Shown: positions 42,910-52,470, counted from the first letter of the stretch. The stretch: 52,706 nucleotides of DNA from Bacilli bacterium (GCA_028693035.1 JAQUWE010000009.1:1-52706); one strand, 5' to 3'. A program made the numbers and translations. Notes: generated by a model from the sequence alone, not told the origin.

Positions 42910-44877
42910 ATGAAACAAAAGACTTTTTTAAATGAGCAAGGATTTGCTATATCAGGTGTTATTTATTCACTACTTGTTTTGTTTGTAATTCTTTTGACAG
43001 CCCTTTTAACCCTTCTTTTAAATCAAAAGATTATTTTAGATAAAACAAACTTAAGTATATTGAATGGTCTTAATGGAGAAGCAGATGTGGCTTTCCGTTT
43101 TGATTATAAACATGTGATTGTCGCAAATAGTACCAAAGTACCAGGGTTTATTTTTGATCCTTTAGATGGGGTCAGTGTTGTCAGCAATAAAGACCAAAGA
43201 AAATTACCAAGCGCTAGTATCACCTATACATCTGCTCCAAGTTTTAATGGCGCTGAAAATGGTGTTTATAAAATTACCTATACAGCCAAGTATGGCATTT
43301 ATGAAATCACAGAACAAAGAATGGTAGAAGTAACCGATGCACCTGCTACCTATGGATATGCGTATCAGGGAAGTATTTCAACATTTACAGCTCCTTCTAA
43401 AGGTTTATACAGATTAGAAGCATGGGGTGCGAGTGGAGGTGCTGCCAATTCTTTAATTGGTGGGTATGGAGGCTATGCCGTAGGTGTACAAAAATTAAAT
43501 GCTGGAGATCCTTTATATGCAGCGGTTGGTGGTGCGGGTGCATCTAGTACAACAGCAGGCGGTGGCGCTGCAGGAGGGTATAATGGTGGAGGAACTGTTA
43601 CTGCAAATAGTACTGTCAATCATGTAGCGGGAGCTGGTGGTGGAGCTACTTCCATTACGACCCAAAATAGAGGTGTTTTAGCCAATTTTTCTAGTAACAA
43701 AACAGAAGTTTTACTAGTTGCTGGTGGAGGCGGTGGTGGCCGCGACCAATCCAATCATGTGGCAGACGCTAGATGGGGTACTGGTGGAAATGGCGGAGGC
43801 TATAAAGGTTCACAGGCTATATCAAATAATGGAACGACTGTTTCTAATGTTGCCGTGGATAATGGTGGTACGCAAACGACTGGAAATGCTTTTGGAGCTG
43901 GCGGGAATGCTACAGGACACGCTGGTGGTGGAGGCGGTTACTATGGCGGAAACGCTGGTAACCAAGGGACTTACTACGGAGTGGGTGGTGCAGGTTCTGG
44001 CTACATTGGTGGTGTTATTTCATCCAGTGGTATTGAAAGAGCTATGTATTCCTATAATACCAATTATACAAGTAATACAGAAGATACAAAAACCTATAAA
44101 ACAACAGCTATTTCTTCAAATAGTGTGGAAAACACAGCCAAATCAGGAAATGGTTATGTACGTATAACAAGTCTTGTAAGAGAAGTCCAATCAGAAAACT
44201 TACCTGTCTATACAGAGGAAGACCTTTATGCACATTATGATGGATATATAAGAGGCAGTAGTGGTACCCAGTGGCAAGATTTAAGTGGAAACAGAAGAAA
44301 TGGAACTTTAAATGGTTTTACAAGTTCTTCCTTTACTGCCGATCATGGACTTTTGTTTGATGGGGTAGATGATAGAATTGATACAGGATTTACGCAAGAC
44401 GCATTAGATCAAAATATAACTTTTTCTACAGTTGTCAACATCACTGCTTTAGGACCTTATAGAGGCCTTTGGGGCTATCATGCTTCCAATGCTGAAAAAA
44501 CAGTATGGCATGGTATTACAGCGCAATCTGGCAGTACTGATTATATGTCTTTTGCTTATTATGCAGGTGGTGGGACCTACGCGACTGTCCCTGTTTACAG
44601 CAATGCCATTTTAAATAAAAAAGTCCAAATTACCGTAACAATGCAAGGTGGTATGGGACTCAAAATTTACATCAATGGAAAATTATATGGACATTCTGAA
44701 TCAGCAGGTGTTATTGTTCCTTATGAAGGTGCAAACTTTTATATAGGACAATCCCATCCTGCTACAGATAGATACTTTAAAGGTACTATGTACAATTTCA
44801 TGATATATAAAAAAGTATTAGATGAAAAAGAAATAGAAGACAATTATAAAATAGATGCAGAAAGATTTGGTTTATAA
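42910..44877 (+). CDS. Surface protein: pilin-like N-terminus, glycine-rich and LamG-like domains
   Basis: A 655-residue protein. Residues 9-38 read NEQG|FAISGVIYSLLVLF and continue as a long hydrophobic helix, like a type IV prepilin but with Gly instead of Glu5. An Ig-like domain (about 60-140, SITYTSAPSFNG, YEITEQRMVEV) is followed by a glycine-rich region (about 145-425, with repeats such as GGGGGGR and GGGGGYYGG) like the ALK-type glycine-rich fold. A LamG/concanavalin-like domain (about 440-645: YDGYIRGSSGTQWQDLSGN, FDGVDDRIDTGF, NFYIGQSHPATDRYFKG) ends the protein. It is probably displayed outside the cell and binds glycans or surfaces (inference). Confidence 0.75.
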   Translation: MKQKTFLNEQGFAISGVIYSLLVLFVILLTALLTLLLNQKIILDKTNLSILNGLNGEADVAFRFDYKHVIVANSTKVPGFIFDPLDGVSVVSNKDQRKLPSASITYTSAPSFNGAENGVYKITYTAKYGIYEITEQRMVEVTDAPATYGYAYQGSISTFTAPSKGLYRLEAWGASGGAANSLIGGYGGYAVGVQKLNAGDPLYAAVGGAGASSTTAGGGAAGGYNGGGTVTANSTVNHVAGAGGGATSITTQNRGVLANFSSNKTEVLLVAGGGGGGRDQSNHVADARWGTGGNGGGYKGSQAISNNGTTVSNVAVDNGGTQTTGNAFGAGGNATGHAGGGGGYYGGNAGNQGTYYGVGGAGSGYIGGVISSSGIERAMYSYNTNYTSNTEDTKTYKTTAISSNSVENTAKSGNGYVRITSLVREVQSENLPVYTEEDLYAHYDGYIRGSSGTQWQDLSGNRRNGTLNGFTSSSFTADHGLLFDGVDDRIDTGFTQDALDQNITFSTVVNITALGPYRGLWGYHASNAEKTVWHGITAQSGSTDYMSFAYYAGGGTYATVPVYSNAILNKKVQITVTMQGGMGLKIYINGKLYGHSESAGVIVPYEGANFYIGQSHPATDRYFKGTMYNFMIYKKVLDEKEIEDNYKIDAERFGL

Positions 44878-44907
44878 AAAAATATAGAAAAGAGAGAAGG
44901 GGAAGCA

Positions 44908-46950
44908 ATGAAAAAAACAGAGAAAAGCAATCAACAAGGATTTGCTATATCAGGTGTTATTTATTCCTTACTTGTTTTGTTTGTGATTCTTTTGACAGCT
45001 CTTTTAACCCTTCTTTTAAATCAAAAGCTTATATTAGATAAAACAAATCAAAGTCTATTAAACGGAATCAATGGAGAAGCAGATATTGCTTTTCGTTTTG
45101 ATTACAAACATATTGTGATAGCCAACACTTCAAAAGTACAAAATTTTAACTTTGATTTATTAGATGGGGTTAGCGTTGTCAGCAATAAAGACAAAAAGAA
45201 ATTACCAAGTGCGAGTATTACCTATACGTCTGCACCAACTTTTAATAGTGCAGTAAATGGTGTTTATAAAATAACTTATACAGCAAAATTTGGAATCTAT
45301 GAAATTACAGAACAAAGAATGATAGAAGTAGCGGATCCCATTATAAATACATATGCCTATACAGGCAGTGCCCAAACTTTTACCTCTCCTATAAAAGGAA
45401 TTTATCAAGTACAATTATGGGGCGCCAGTGGTGGAAACATAGATGGTTTTCTTGGAGGTAAAGGCGCTTATACAAGAGGAGAACTTGGTTTAGAAAATGG
45501 CAGTAAATTATACCTTCAAATCGGGAGTAAAGGTTCCGATAGTGACTATACAGGAGGATATAATGGTGGTGGCACAATCCTAGACGGACAAATCACTTTT
45601 GGAAGACATGGCGGAGGCGCAACAGACGTCCGTTTACAAAATGGTGCTTGGGATCTTTTTGATAGTTTAAAATCAAGAATTATGGTAGCGTCTGGTGGAG
45701 GTGGAGCCAATAATAGGAATGCCAATACCAACAATGGAACTATGGGATTTGGCGCTGGAAATGGTGGTTCTGGCGGAAGTCTAATAGGAGAAACAGGCCA
45801 AAGTATCAATCATACCATTGGTGGAGGTACCTATGGATGGAATCTTGGAACTGGTGGTACCCAAACAGAAGGCGGATACCAACAATCTTATAACAACTCT
45901 GGTTATGTAGGAGATGCTAAAAGTGAAAATATTCTTGGAAAATTCGGATATGCTCCACAGAAACAAAATCAAAGTGGTGGTGGAAGTGGCTATTATGCAG
46001 GGGCCAGTGTAGGTCATGGCGGTGCTGGTGGAGGTTCTTCCTTTATCTCTGGATATCCAGGGTGTAATGCCATCGCAAGTACTTCTACAAGTACCAAAAT
46101 CACCCATACCGGAACCCCTACACATTATTCAGGTGTGACATTCAAAAATAGTGTAATGCTTGATGGAAATACAAATATACCAAATACAGCCAATACAAGT
46201 ACAACGGTTGGTAATACAGGAAATGGATATGGAAAAATAACCGCTCTTATTAGAGAAATAGGATCTGAAACATTACCCACTTATACAGAAGATTCCCTTT
46301 ATGTACACTACGATGGATATATCAAAGGTAGCAGTAGTACCCAGTGGCAAGATGTAAGTGGAAACAGAAGAAATGGAACTTTAAATGGACTTACAAGCAC
46401 TTCTTTTACCTCTGATCATGGGCTTTCTTTTGATGGGGTAGATGACCGCATTGATACAGGGTTTACACAAAGTGATTTGGACCAGAATATTACTATTTCT
46501 ACAGTTATGAATATAGCTGAATTAAGTCCCTATAGGGGTCTATGGGGCTATCATGCATCTAATGCAGAAAAAACAGTATGGGAAGGAATAGCTTCTCAAA
46601 CCAATTCTACCACAAGTATGCTTTTTTATTACTTTGCAGGGGGAGGAACGAACCCCAATGTTTCAATTCCAAGCACCGCTCTTTTAAATAAAAAAGTACA
46701 GATTGCAGTCACAATGCAAGGTGGGATTGGTATAAAAGTATATTTGAATGGAAAACTGTATGGTTTTTCCCAGTCGGATGGTGTTATTGTGCCTTACGCA
46801 GGTGCTAACTTTTATATTGGACAATCGCATCCGGCAACAGATCGTTATTTTAAAGGAACTGTGTATAATTTCATGGTATATAAAAAAGTACTAGATATAA
46901 AAGAAATAGAAGACAATTATAAAATAGATAGTGAAAGATTTGGTGTATAA
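44908..46950 (+). CDS. Tandem paralogue of the glycine-rich/LamG-like surface protein
   Basis: A 680-residue protein with the same order as the gene 30 bases upstream: NQQG|FAISGVIYSLLVLF helix, Ig-like domain, glycine-rich region and LamG-like domain. The N-terminal 130 residues and the LamG part are strongly conserved between the two copies, while the glycine-rich middle (about 150-440) has diverged and contains one Cys. The pair arose by tandem duplication and then changed mainly in the exposed middle. GAGAAGG precedes ATG 44908. It is likely co-transcribed with the first copy. Confidence 0.75.
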   Translation: MKKTEKSNQQGFAISGVIYSLLVLFVILLTALLTLLLNQKLILDKTNQSLLNGINGEADIAFRFDYKHIVIANTSKVQNFNFDLLDGVSVVSNKDKKKLPSASITYTSAPTFNSAVNGVYKITYTAKFGIYEITEQRMIEVADPIINTYAYTGSAQTFTSPIKGIYQVQLWGASGGNIDGFLGGKGAYTRGELGLENGSKLYLQIGSKGSDSDYTGGYNGGGTILDGQITFGRHGGGATDVRLQNGAWDLFDSLKSRIMVASGGGGANNRNANTNNGTMGFGAGNGGSGGSLIGETGQSINHTIGGGTYGWNLGTGGTQTEGGYQQSYNNSGYVGDAKSENILGKFGYAPQKQNQSGGGSGYYAGASVGHGGAGGGSSFISGYPGCNAIASTSTSTKITHTGTPTHYSGVTFKNSVMLDGNTNIPNTANTSTTVGNTGNGYGKITALIREIGSETLPTYTEDSLYVHYDGYIKGSSSTQWQDVSGNRRNGTLNGLTSTSFTSDHGLSFDGVDDRIDTGFTQSDLDQNITISTVMNIAELSPYRGLWGYHASNAEKTVWEGIASQTNSTTSMLFYYFAGGGTNPNVSIPSTALLNKKVQIAVTMQGGIGIKVYLNGKLYGFSQSDGVIVPYAGANFYIGQSHPATDRYFKGTVYNFMVYKKVLDIKEIEDNYKIDSERFGV

Positions 46951-46989
46951 AAAAACAAATTACATAGACTATCTTATATAGAAAAATAT

Positions 46990-47017
46990 TTGACAAAAGC
47001 AAATAATATGTTATAAT
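46990..47017 (+). promoter_or_regulatory. Promoter of the pheST T-box transcript
   Basis: TTGACA at 46990-46995, a 16-base spacer and TATAAT at 47012-47017. Confidence 0.85.
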
Positions 47018-47023
47018 GGACAC

Positions 47024-47250
47024 TAGTTATACAAAGCAATTATGAAGAAGTAGTAAGAAAAGCAAGGACTTATAGAGACTTGATGGCAGGTGGAAATCAA
47101 GAGAACCTCTTTTACGAATTCGTCTTCTAGGCAGTATATACAAAATATATACCGGTAACGCGTTATAGTTTTAAGATAAATGCAAATGCGTTTATAAATT
47201 AAGGTGGTACCACGTCGATCACGTCCTTATCTGGATGTGATTTTTTTTAT
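47024..47250 (+). ncRNA. T-box leader (phenylalanine) upstream of pheST
   Basis: The T-box sequence AAGGTGGTACCACG is at 47201-47214. Stem I shows AGTAGTAAG and GATGGCAGGTGGAAATC. TTC triplets in the stretch ACGAATTCGTCTTCT are candidate phenylalanine specifier codons. The terminator ATCACGTCC/GGATGTGAT followed by eight T ends just before pheS. Uncharged tRNA-Phe should raise pheST expression. Confidence 0.92.
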
Positions 47251-47267
47251 TTATAAGGAGGATTTAT

Positions 47268-48317
47268 ATGAAAGAACAAGTACGAAATTTAAAACAAGAG
47301 ATTTTAGAAAAAGTAAAAGCAATTAAAACCATCAAAGAACTTGGCGAATTAAAAGTAGAATACTTGGGTAAAAAAGGACCTATACATGCCCTTACAAACC
47401 AGATGAAAGATTTAAGTATCGAAGAAAAAAAAGAATTTGGAAAAGAAATCAATCTTTTAAAAACAGAAACCACTCTTTTATTAGAGGAAATGAAAGAACG
47501 TTTAGAAGAAGAAGCTTTAAACCAAAAACTAGAACAAGAAAAAATAGATACAAGTTTGCCTGGTACAGAATTCTTTGTAGGATGTGATCACCCTTTAGAA
47601 AGAATTAGAACAGAAATAGAAGAAATCTTTATTTCAATGGGATATGATGTTGTAGAAGGACCAGAAGTAGAAAGTGACCTATATAACTTTGAAAAACTAA
47701 ACCTACCAAAAGGACATCCAGCACGTGATGCACAAGATAGTTTTTATATTGAAGATGATGCGTATTTACTTAGAACCCAAACTTCTCCTGTACAAGCAAG
47801 AACCATGGAAGCCAATCAAGAAAAAGGACCCATTAGAATTATTTGTCCTGGAAAAACCTATAGAAGAGATAGTGATGACGCAACACATTCTCACCAATTC
47901 TCACAAATAGAAGGACTTGTTATTGGAAAAGACATTTCCCTTGCCGATCTAAAAGGAACCCTTGAAGTTTTTGCTCGTAAAATGTTTGGAGAAGAGAGAA
48001 GTCTTCGTTTTAGACCAAGTTTTTTCCCATTTACAGAACCAAGTTTTGAAGTGGATGTATCTTGTTTTAAATGTGGTGGAAAAGGATGCTCTATTTGTAA
48101 AGATACAGGCTGGATTGAAATTCTAGGAAGTGGTGCTGTGCATCCAAATGTTCTTAAAAATTCTGGTTATGATCCAGAAGTATACACAGGATTTGCTTTT
48201 GGAATTGGACAAGAGAGAGTGGCTATGCTGAAATATGGGATTACGGATATTCGTAGTTTTTATACCAATGATATGCGTATGTTAAACGATTTTAATCGTA
48301 TGGAAGGAGGCGAATAA
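47268..48317 (+). CDS. pheS: Phenylalanyl-tRNA synthetase alpha subunit
   Basis: A 349-residue class II synthetase subunit. The N-terminal coiled coil ([19 protein letters not shown]) binds tRNA. Class II motifs follow: motif 2 [20 protein letters not shown], the [19 protein letters not shown] region, and motif 3 [14 protein letters not shown] zinc-like Cys4 cluster ([17 protein letters not shown]) is also present, as in many Firmicute PheS. It works as a heterotetramer with PheT and is read directly from the T-box leader. AGGAGG precedes ATG 47268. Confidence 0.97.
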   Translation: MKEQVRNLKQEILEKVKAIKTIKELGELKVEYLGKKGPIHALTNQMKDLSIEEKKEFGKEINLLKTETTLLLEEMKERLEEEALNQKLEQEKIDTSLPGTEFFVGCDHPLERIRTEIEEIFISMGYDVVEGPEVESDLYNFEKLNLPKGHPARDAQDSFYIEDDAYLLRTQTSPVQARTMEANQEKGPIRIICPGKTYRRDSDDATHSHQFSQIEGLVIGKDISLADLKGTLEVFARKMFGEERSLRFRPSFFPFTEPSFEVDVSCFKCGGKGCSICKDTGWIEILGSGAVHPNVLKNSGYDPEVYTGFAFGIGQERVAMLKYGITDIRSFYTNDMRMLNDFNRMEGGE

Positions 48318-48318
48318 G

Positions 48319-50703
48319 ATGAAATTAAGTAGAAAATTTTTAAGTGATTATGTAGATATTACCGATATTAAGACAGAGGATCTAGCAGAAAAAATGGTTT
48401 TTGCAGGAAATGAATATGATAGTATTGAAAGTCTTGGAAACGCTTCTTCTTGCGTCATTGGAAAAGTGGTAACATGCAAAGATCACCCAGAATCTGATCA
48501 CCTCCATATTTGTACAGTCGATTACGGAGAAGGAGAAAAAACCATCGTTTGTGGGGCACCTAATGTAAAGGCAGGCATTAAAGTCATTATTGCCAAAATA
48601 GGAGCTGTCCTTCCAAATGGGGAAATCAAAGCAGCTACTTTAGCAGGGATTCCATCAGAAGGCATGATTTGTGCTTTAGATGAACTTGGTGTTTCTTCCA
48701 AATATAATAAAGAAGAGGAAGAAAGAGGCATTTTTGTGGCTCCAGAGGATGCGCCTATCGGGGCAGATGCTTTATCTTATTTAGAATTAGATGATGAAAT
48801 TATTGATTTTGAATTGACCGCAAACCGTGCTGATTTAATGAATATTATTGGAATGGCTTATGAAGTAGGGGCTATTTATGATAGAGATATCCATATCAAA
48901 GAAAGTACGTATACAGAAGTAGGGAATGAAATCGAAGAAGAAATAGATCTTTCTGTAGAAACAGATGCTTGTTCTATTTATTTAGGAAAAATGGTAAAAG
49001 ATGTAGAAATTAAAGAAAGTCCAACTTTTATTAAAAATCGTTTAATGGCTTCTGGTATTCGCCCTATCAATAATGTAGTAGATATCAGTAACTATGTTAT
49101 GTTAGAATATGGAAATCCCCTTCATTTCTTTGACAAAGATGCTCTAGGAAATCATGTTGTAGTGCGTATGGCAAAAGAAGGCGAAACCGTTACAACTCTT
49201 GATAAAAATGAAAGAACACTTACCGAAGAAGATATTGTTATCGCAAACGAAAAAGAACCAATTTGTTTAGCAGGTGTTATGGGAGGCTTATCAACCGAAG
49301 TAGAACCTCATACCAAAAATTTATTTATAGAAGCTGCTATTTTTGATTCTGTTAAAATCAGAAGAACTTCTAATAAAATCTTGCGTAGTGAATCTTCTAC
49401 TCGTTATGAAAAAGGTGTAGATCCAGCTAGAACTAGAAAAGCCATGGATCGTGCCTTAGAACTTTTAGAAACTTACGCAAACGGTAAAGTAGGAAAAGGC
49501 ATGCTTGTACATGATAAAACAAATAAAGAAGATAAAAAAATAGTGATTTCTTTAGAAAAAATCAATAAAGTGTTAGGTCTTTCTTTAGAAGTAGAAGAAG
49601 TAGAAAATTGTTTTAGAAGACTACAATTTAAAACAGAAGTAACAGATGCTGTTTTTACAGTATCAGTGCCTACGAGAAGACTTGATGTAGATGAACCTTG
49701 TGATTTAATTGAAGAAGTAGGAAGAATTCATGGATATGAAAACTTAAAAGGAACAATGCCTATCCTTCCTCTTAAAAGAGGAGAGTATTCTCCAAAAAGA
49801 AGATTTGAAGATAGTGTAAGAAGTCATTTAATGGCTCTTGGTCTACACCAAGTTAGAACCTATTCTTTAATAGCAGAAAAGGAAAGTACTTTATTCCCTT
49901 TTAGAAATGAAGAAAAAATATCTATTTTAGCACCCCTAACAGAAGATAGAAAAGTATTAAGAACTTCCCTTATTCCTTCTCACTTATCTGTTTTTGATTA
50001 TAATATAGCTCGTAATAACAAAGATGTATCTATTTTTGAAGTAGCTTCTAGTTATTATAAAATAGAAGGCAATTATATAGAAGAGGCGATGGTTGCAGGA
50101 CTTATTTCTGGAAACCTTGTTCACAATAGTTGGAATCACACAAATGTAAAAGCTGATTTTTATAGTGTAAAAGGCATTGTTACCAATTTATTAGACTATA
50201 TGGGCCTTGCTGGTAGATATACATTTATGGATGAAAATATGCTTTCTACCATGCATCCTTATAGAAGCACCTATATTAAAGTAGACAATGAAATTGTTGG
50301 ATATATGGGTGCTGTACATCCAAAAATATGTAAAAAAGAAGTGTATGTATTTGAAATGAGTTTAGATCAAATTAGAAGTAAAAAAATAAGAGGTATCAAA
50401 TACAAAGAAGTTTCTAAATACCCAGTAGTTCATAAAGATTTGGCTTTCGTTATAAATAAAGATGTTTCATCAGAAACCATTATGAAAGTTTTAAAGAAAG
50501 TAGGCGGAAGACTTCTAAACGATATAACTGTATTTGATGTTTATACAGGAGAAAATGTAGGAAAAGATGAAAAATCAATCGCATATTCTCTTACATTTGG
50601 AGATATGAACCGTACTTTACAAGATGAAGAAGTGACAACTATTTTCCATAAAATGATTACAGAAGTAGAAAATCAATGCAATGCGAAATTAAGAAGTGAA
50701 TAA
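48319..50703 (+). CDS. pheT: Phenylalanyl-tRNA synthetase beta subunit
   Basis: A 794-residue subunit starting one base after pheS. It has the EMAP-like tRNA-binding domain (GKVVTCKDHPESDHLHICTV, IVCGAPNVKAGIKV), the B3/B4 editing domain (TANRADLMNIIGMAYEVG, RPINNVVDISNYVMLEYG, LAGVMGG), the catalytic-like core (YEKGVDPARTRKAMDRALEL) and the C-terminal anticodon-binding ferredoxin-like domain (SKYPVVHKDLAFVINKDV). PheT carries out editing of mischarged tyrosine. No oddities. Confidence 0.97.
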   Translation: MKLSRKFLSDYVDITDIKTEDLAEKMVFAGNEYDSIESLGNASSCVIGKVVTCKDHPESDHLHICTVDYGEGEKTIVCGAPNVKAGIKVIIAKIGAVLPNGEIKAATLAGIPSEGMICALDELGVSSKYNKEEEERGIFVAPEDAPIGADALSYLELDDEIIDFELTANRADLMNIIGMAYEVGAIYDRDIHIKESTYTEVGNEIEEEIDLSVETDACSIYLGKMVKDVEIKESPTFIKNRLMASGIRPINNVVDISNYVMLEYGNPLHFFDKDALGNHVVVRMAKEGETVTTLDKNERTLTEEDIVIANEKEPICLAGVMGGLSTEVEPHTKNLFIEAAIFDSVKIRRTSNKILRSESSTRYEKGVDPARTRKAMDRALELLETYANGKVGKGMLVHDKTNKEDKKIVISLEKINKVLGLSLEVEEVENCFRRLQFKTEVTDAVFTVSVPTRRLDVDEPCDLIEEVGRIHGYENLKGTMPILPLKRGEYSPKRRFEDSVRSHLMALGLHQVRTYSLIAEKESTLFPFRNEEKISILAPLTEDRKVLRTSLIPSHLSVFDYNIARNNKDVSIFEVASSYYKIEGNYIEEAMVAGLISGNLVHNSWNHTNVKADFYSVKGIVTNLLDYMGLAGRYTFMDENMLSTMHPYRSTYIKVDNEIVGYMGAVHPKICKKEVYVFEMSLDQIRSKKIRGIKYKEVSKYPVVHKDLAFVINKDVSSETIMKVLKKVGGRLLNDITVFDVYTGENVGKDEKSIAYSLTFGDMNRTLQDEEVTTIFHKMITEVENQCNAKLRSE

Positions 50704-50734
50704 AAAGAGACTTAGGTTTCTTTCAGATTGTTGG

Positions 50735-50770
50735 CAAATAGGTAAATAAATTACTTATTTGTCTTTTTTT
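50735..50770 (+). terminator. Terminator after pheST
   Basis: CAAATA-GGTAA pairs with TTAC-TTATTTG and is followed by eight T. Confidence 0.75.
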
Positions 50771-50793
50771 TGCTAGAAAATCTAGCAAAATAC

Positions 50794-50822
50794 TATACAA
50801 CAATCAGAATTTGTGATAGAAT
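50794..50822 (+). promoter_or_regulatory. Promoter of P6
   Basis: TATACA at 50794-50799, a 17-base spacer and TAGAAT at 50817-50822, aligned with the P5 promoter including the CTATACAA core and the downstream TAGAGGAG. Confidence 0.55.
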
Positions 50823-50848
50823 TGTGCTAAGAGTAGAGGAGTGAGGAA

Positions 50849-52441
50849 ATGGATTGTCAGGATAGAAAAGGATTTACTTTAATAGAACTTTTAGCAGTCA
50901 TTGTGATTTTAGCAATTATTGCTTTAATCGCAACTCCAATTATTGTAGGGGTAATCAATAAATCTAAAAAGAATGCGTTTATGGATACAGCATATGGGGT
51001 AGTAGAGGCTGGTAAATTATATTATGCAAAAAACTTTGGGAATGATGCTTTTGCTGGTAAAACATTTGTTTTTCCTGCTGATTCTGATGAACTAAAACTA
51101 GCAGGTGAAAAACCGGGTGGTGGTTCTTTAGAAGTCACAGACAACGGCAAACAAGTTTTAGCCATTTATGATAAGGGAAAGAACTGGTGTGCTTCTAAAG
51201 GAGCAGAAGATTCTAAAGTTACAGTAGAAAAATATGAAGAAGGCAAATGTGGTACTGAATCAAGTGAAACTGGATATAAAGCACCAGAATTAAAAGGAGC
51301 AGATCCTGCATTAGGAGAAGGTATGATCCCTGTTACTATTGCAGCAGATGGAACTGTAAAGAAAGCAGATACTAGTAGTAAGTGGTATGACTATGAGAAT
51401 AAACAGTGGGCGAATGCAGTCCTAGTGAGTAGTGATGTAAGAAACACTTACAACAATGGAGATAGTATTCCAGAAGAAAAAATACTAGGCTATTTTGTAT
51501 GGATTCCAAGATATAAATATAAATTATTCAATACAGATAATAAAGGAGTACCAGAACAAGAAATAGAAGTAGTCTTTGAAAGTAAAGGCACATCTAAATC
51601 AAATGGAAGTACCAATGGTACTTACCTAACGCATCCGGCTTTTACTTTTGGTTCTAAAGAACTAGATGGTTTTTGGGTAGGGAAATTTGAAACAACAGGT
51701 TCTATTTCTAGTGCTTGTACAAATGAAAATTGTATGACAGCAAATCTTACTGTAAAACCAAATATCACAAGTGTAAGAGACCAAACAGTCAGCAGTATGT
51801 TCTATGCTACAAGAAGTATGAGTACAGTAAGCAATAATGCATATGGACTTAAAGCATCAGAAATAAATACCCATATGATGAAAAATATGGAGTGGGGAGC
51901 AACGGCTTATCTAACGCAGTCTAAATATGGCAGGTGTGTGGATGGTACATGTACAGAAGTAGGAATTAATAATAATACTTCCTTCTTAACAGGAGCAGGC
52001 AATTATAAAACAAATATAAACCAATCCACAACAGGCAATATCACAGGTATCTATGATATGAGTGGTGGTGCTTGGGAATATGTAATGGGAAATATGAAAG
52101 ATACATCTGGAAATTTTTATGTAAGTAATGCAGGATTTAATGGAGCAAGTGACCCAAAGAATCCAGATTCTATGTATTATGATAGTTATGAGAATGATAG
52201 TAGTTATACAAGTCACGGGAGAGGACTACTTGGGGATGCAACAAGAGAAACTCTAAAGACATTTGGTTCAAATACAGGAGGATGGTATAGTGACTACGCC
52301 ATCTTCCCTTACAATGCCTACAGTTGGTTCATCCGCGGTGGTAACTACGACAATGGTACCAATGCTGGAGTCTTTGGCTTCTACAGGAGTTTTGGTACTG
52401 CCAACAGCAGCTACTCGTGGCGTCTCGTGGTCCACAAATAA
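50849..52441 (+). CDS. P6: prepilin-like protein with probable DGR-type variable region
   Basis: A 530-residue protein. The prepilin signal is CQDRKG|FTLIELLAVIVILA, with Glu5. The pilin module is close to P5 and the FGE-sulfatase-like module is close to P1 and P3 (GYFVWIPRYKYKLF, THMMKNMEWGATAYL, IYDMSGGAWEYVMG). The last 48 sense codons before the final Lys (52292-52435) hold the frame WF-x-RGG-x-Y...AGVFGF...SWR. Of these, 27 end in C, against 1 of the preceding 42, an abrupt change in an AT-rich gene. AAC-derived codons (AAC, TAC, GAC, AGC, ACC, GCC, CAC, ATC, TTC) dominate, as in DGR variable regions. GAGGAG lies nine bases before ATG 50849. Confidence 0.82.
   Translation: MDCQDRKGFTLIELLAVIVILAIIALIATPIIVGVINKSKKNAFMDTAYGVVEAGKLYYAKNFGNDAFAGKTFVFPADSDELKLAGEKPGGGSLEVTDNGKQVLAIYDKGKNWCASKGAEDSKVTVEKYEEGKCGTESSETGYKAPELKGADPALGEGMIPVTIAADGTVKKADTSSKWYDYENKQWANAVLVSSDVRNTYNNGDSIPEEKILGYFVWIPRYKYKLFNTDNKGVPEQEIEVVFESKGTSKSNGSTNGTYLTHPAFTFGSKELDGFWVGKFETTGSISSACTNENCMTANLTVKPNITSVRDQTVSSMFYATRSMSTVSNNAYGLKASEINTHMMKNMEWGATAYLTQSKYGRCVDGTCTEVGINNNTSFLTGAGNYKTNINQSTTGNITGIYDMSGGAWEYVMGNMKDTSGNFYVSNAGFNGASDPKNPDSMYYDSYENDSSYTSHGRGLLGDATRETLKTFGSNTGGWYSDYAIFPYNAYSWFIRGGNYDNGTNAGVFGFYRSFGTANSSYSWRLVVHK
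52292..52435 (+). other. Candidate variable region (VR) of P6
   Basis: This 144-base segment is the C-terminal part with NNC codon bias and higher GC than its surroundings. The corresponding parts of P1 (4477-4620) and P3 (19513-19656) have 16 and 8 C-ending codons. The fixed residues and the place at the extreme C-terminus fit a DGR target. No matching template repeat is seen in this window. Confidence 0.6.
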
Positions 52442-52470
52442 AATTAGGTTTTTAAGCCTGATTTTATTTT
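52440..52470 (+). terminator. Terminator after P6
   Basis: AAAATTAGG pairs with CCTGATTTT, with one G-T pair, then a T-rich run. Confidence 0.7.

Noticed and set aside
43718-44167. A 149-codon second frame inside the glycine-rich gene
   Set aside because: It is a shadow of the GGN-rich repeats in the true frame, with no ribosome binding site and low-complexity sequence.
3043-52441. CRISPR array, prophage, IS element or reverse transcriptase within the window
   Set aside because: I saw no regularly spaced repeats, no transposase or integrase, no phage structural genes and no YxDD-type reverse transcriptase among the encoded proteins.
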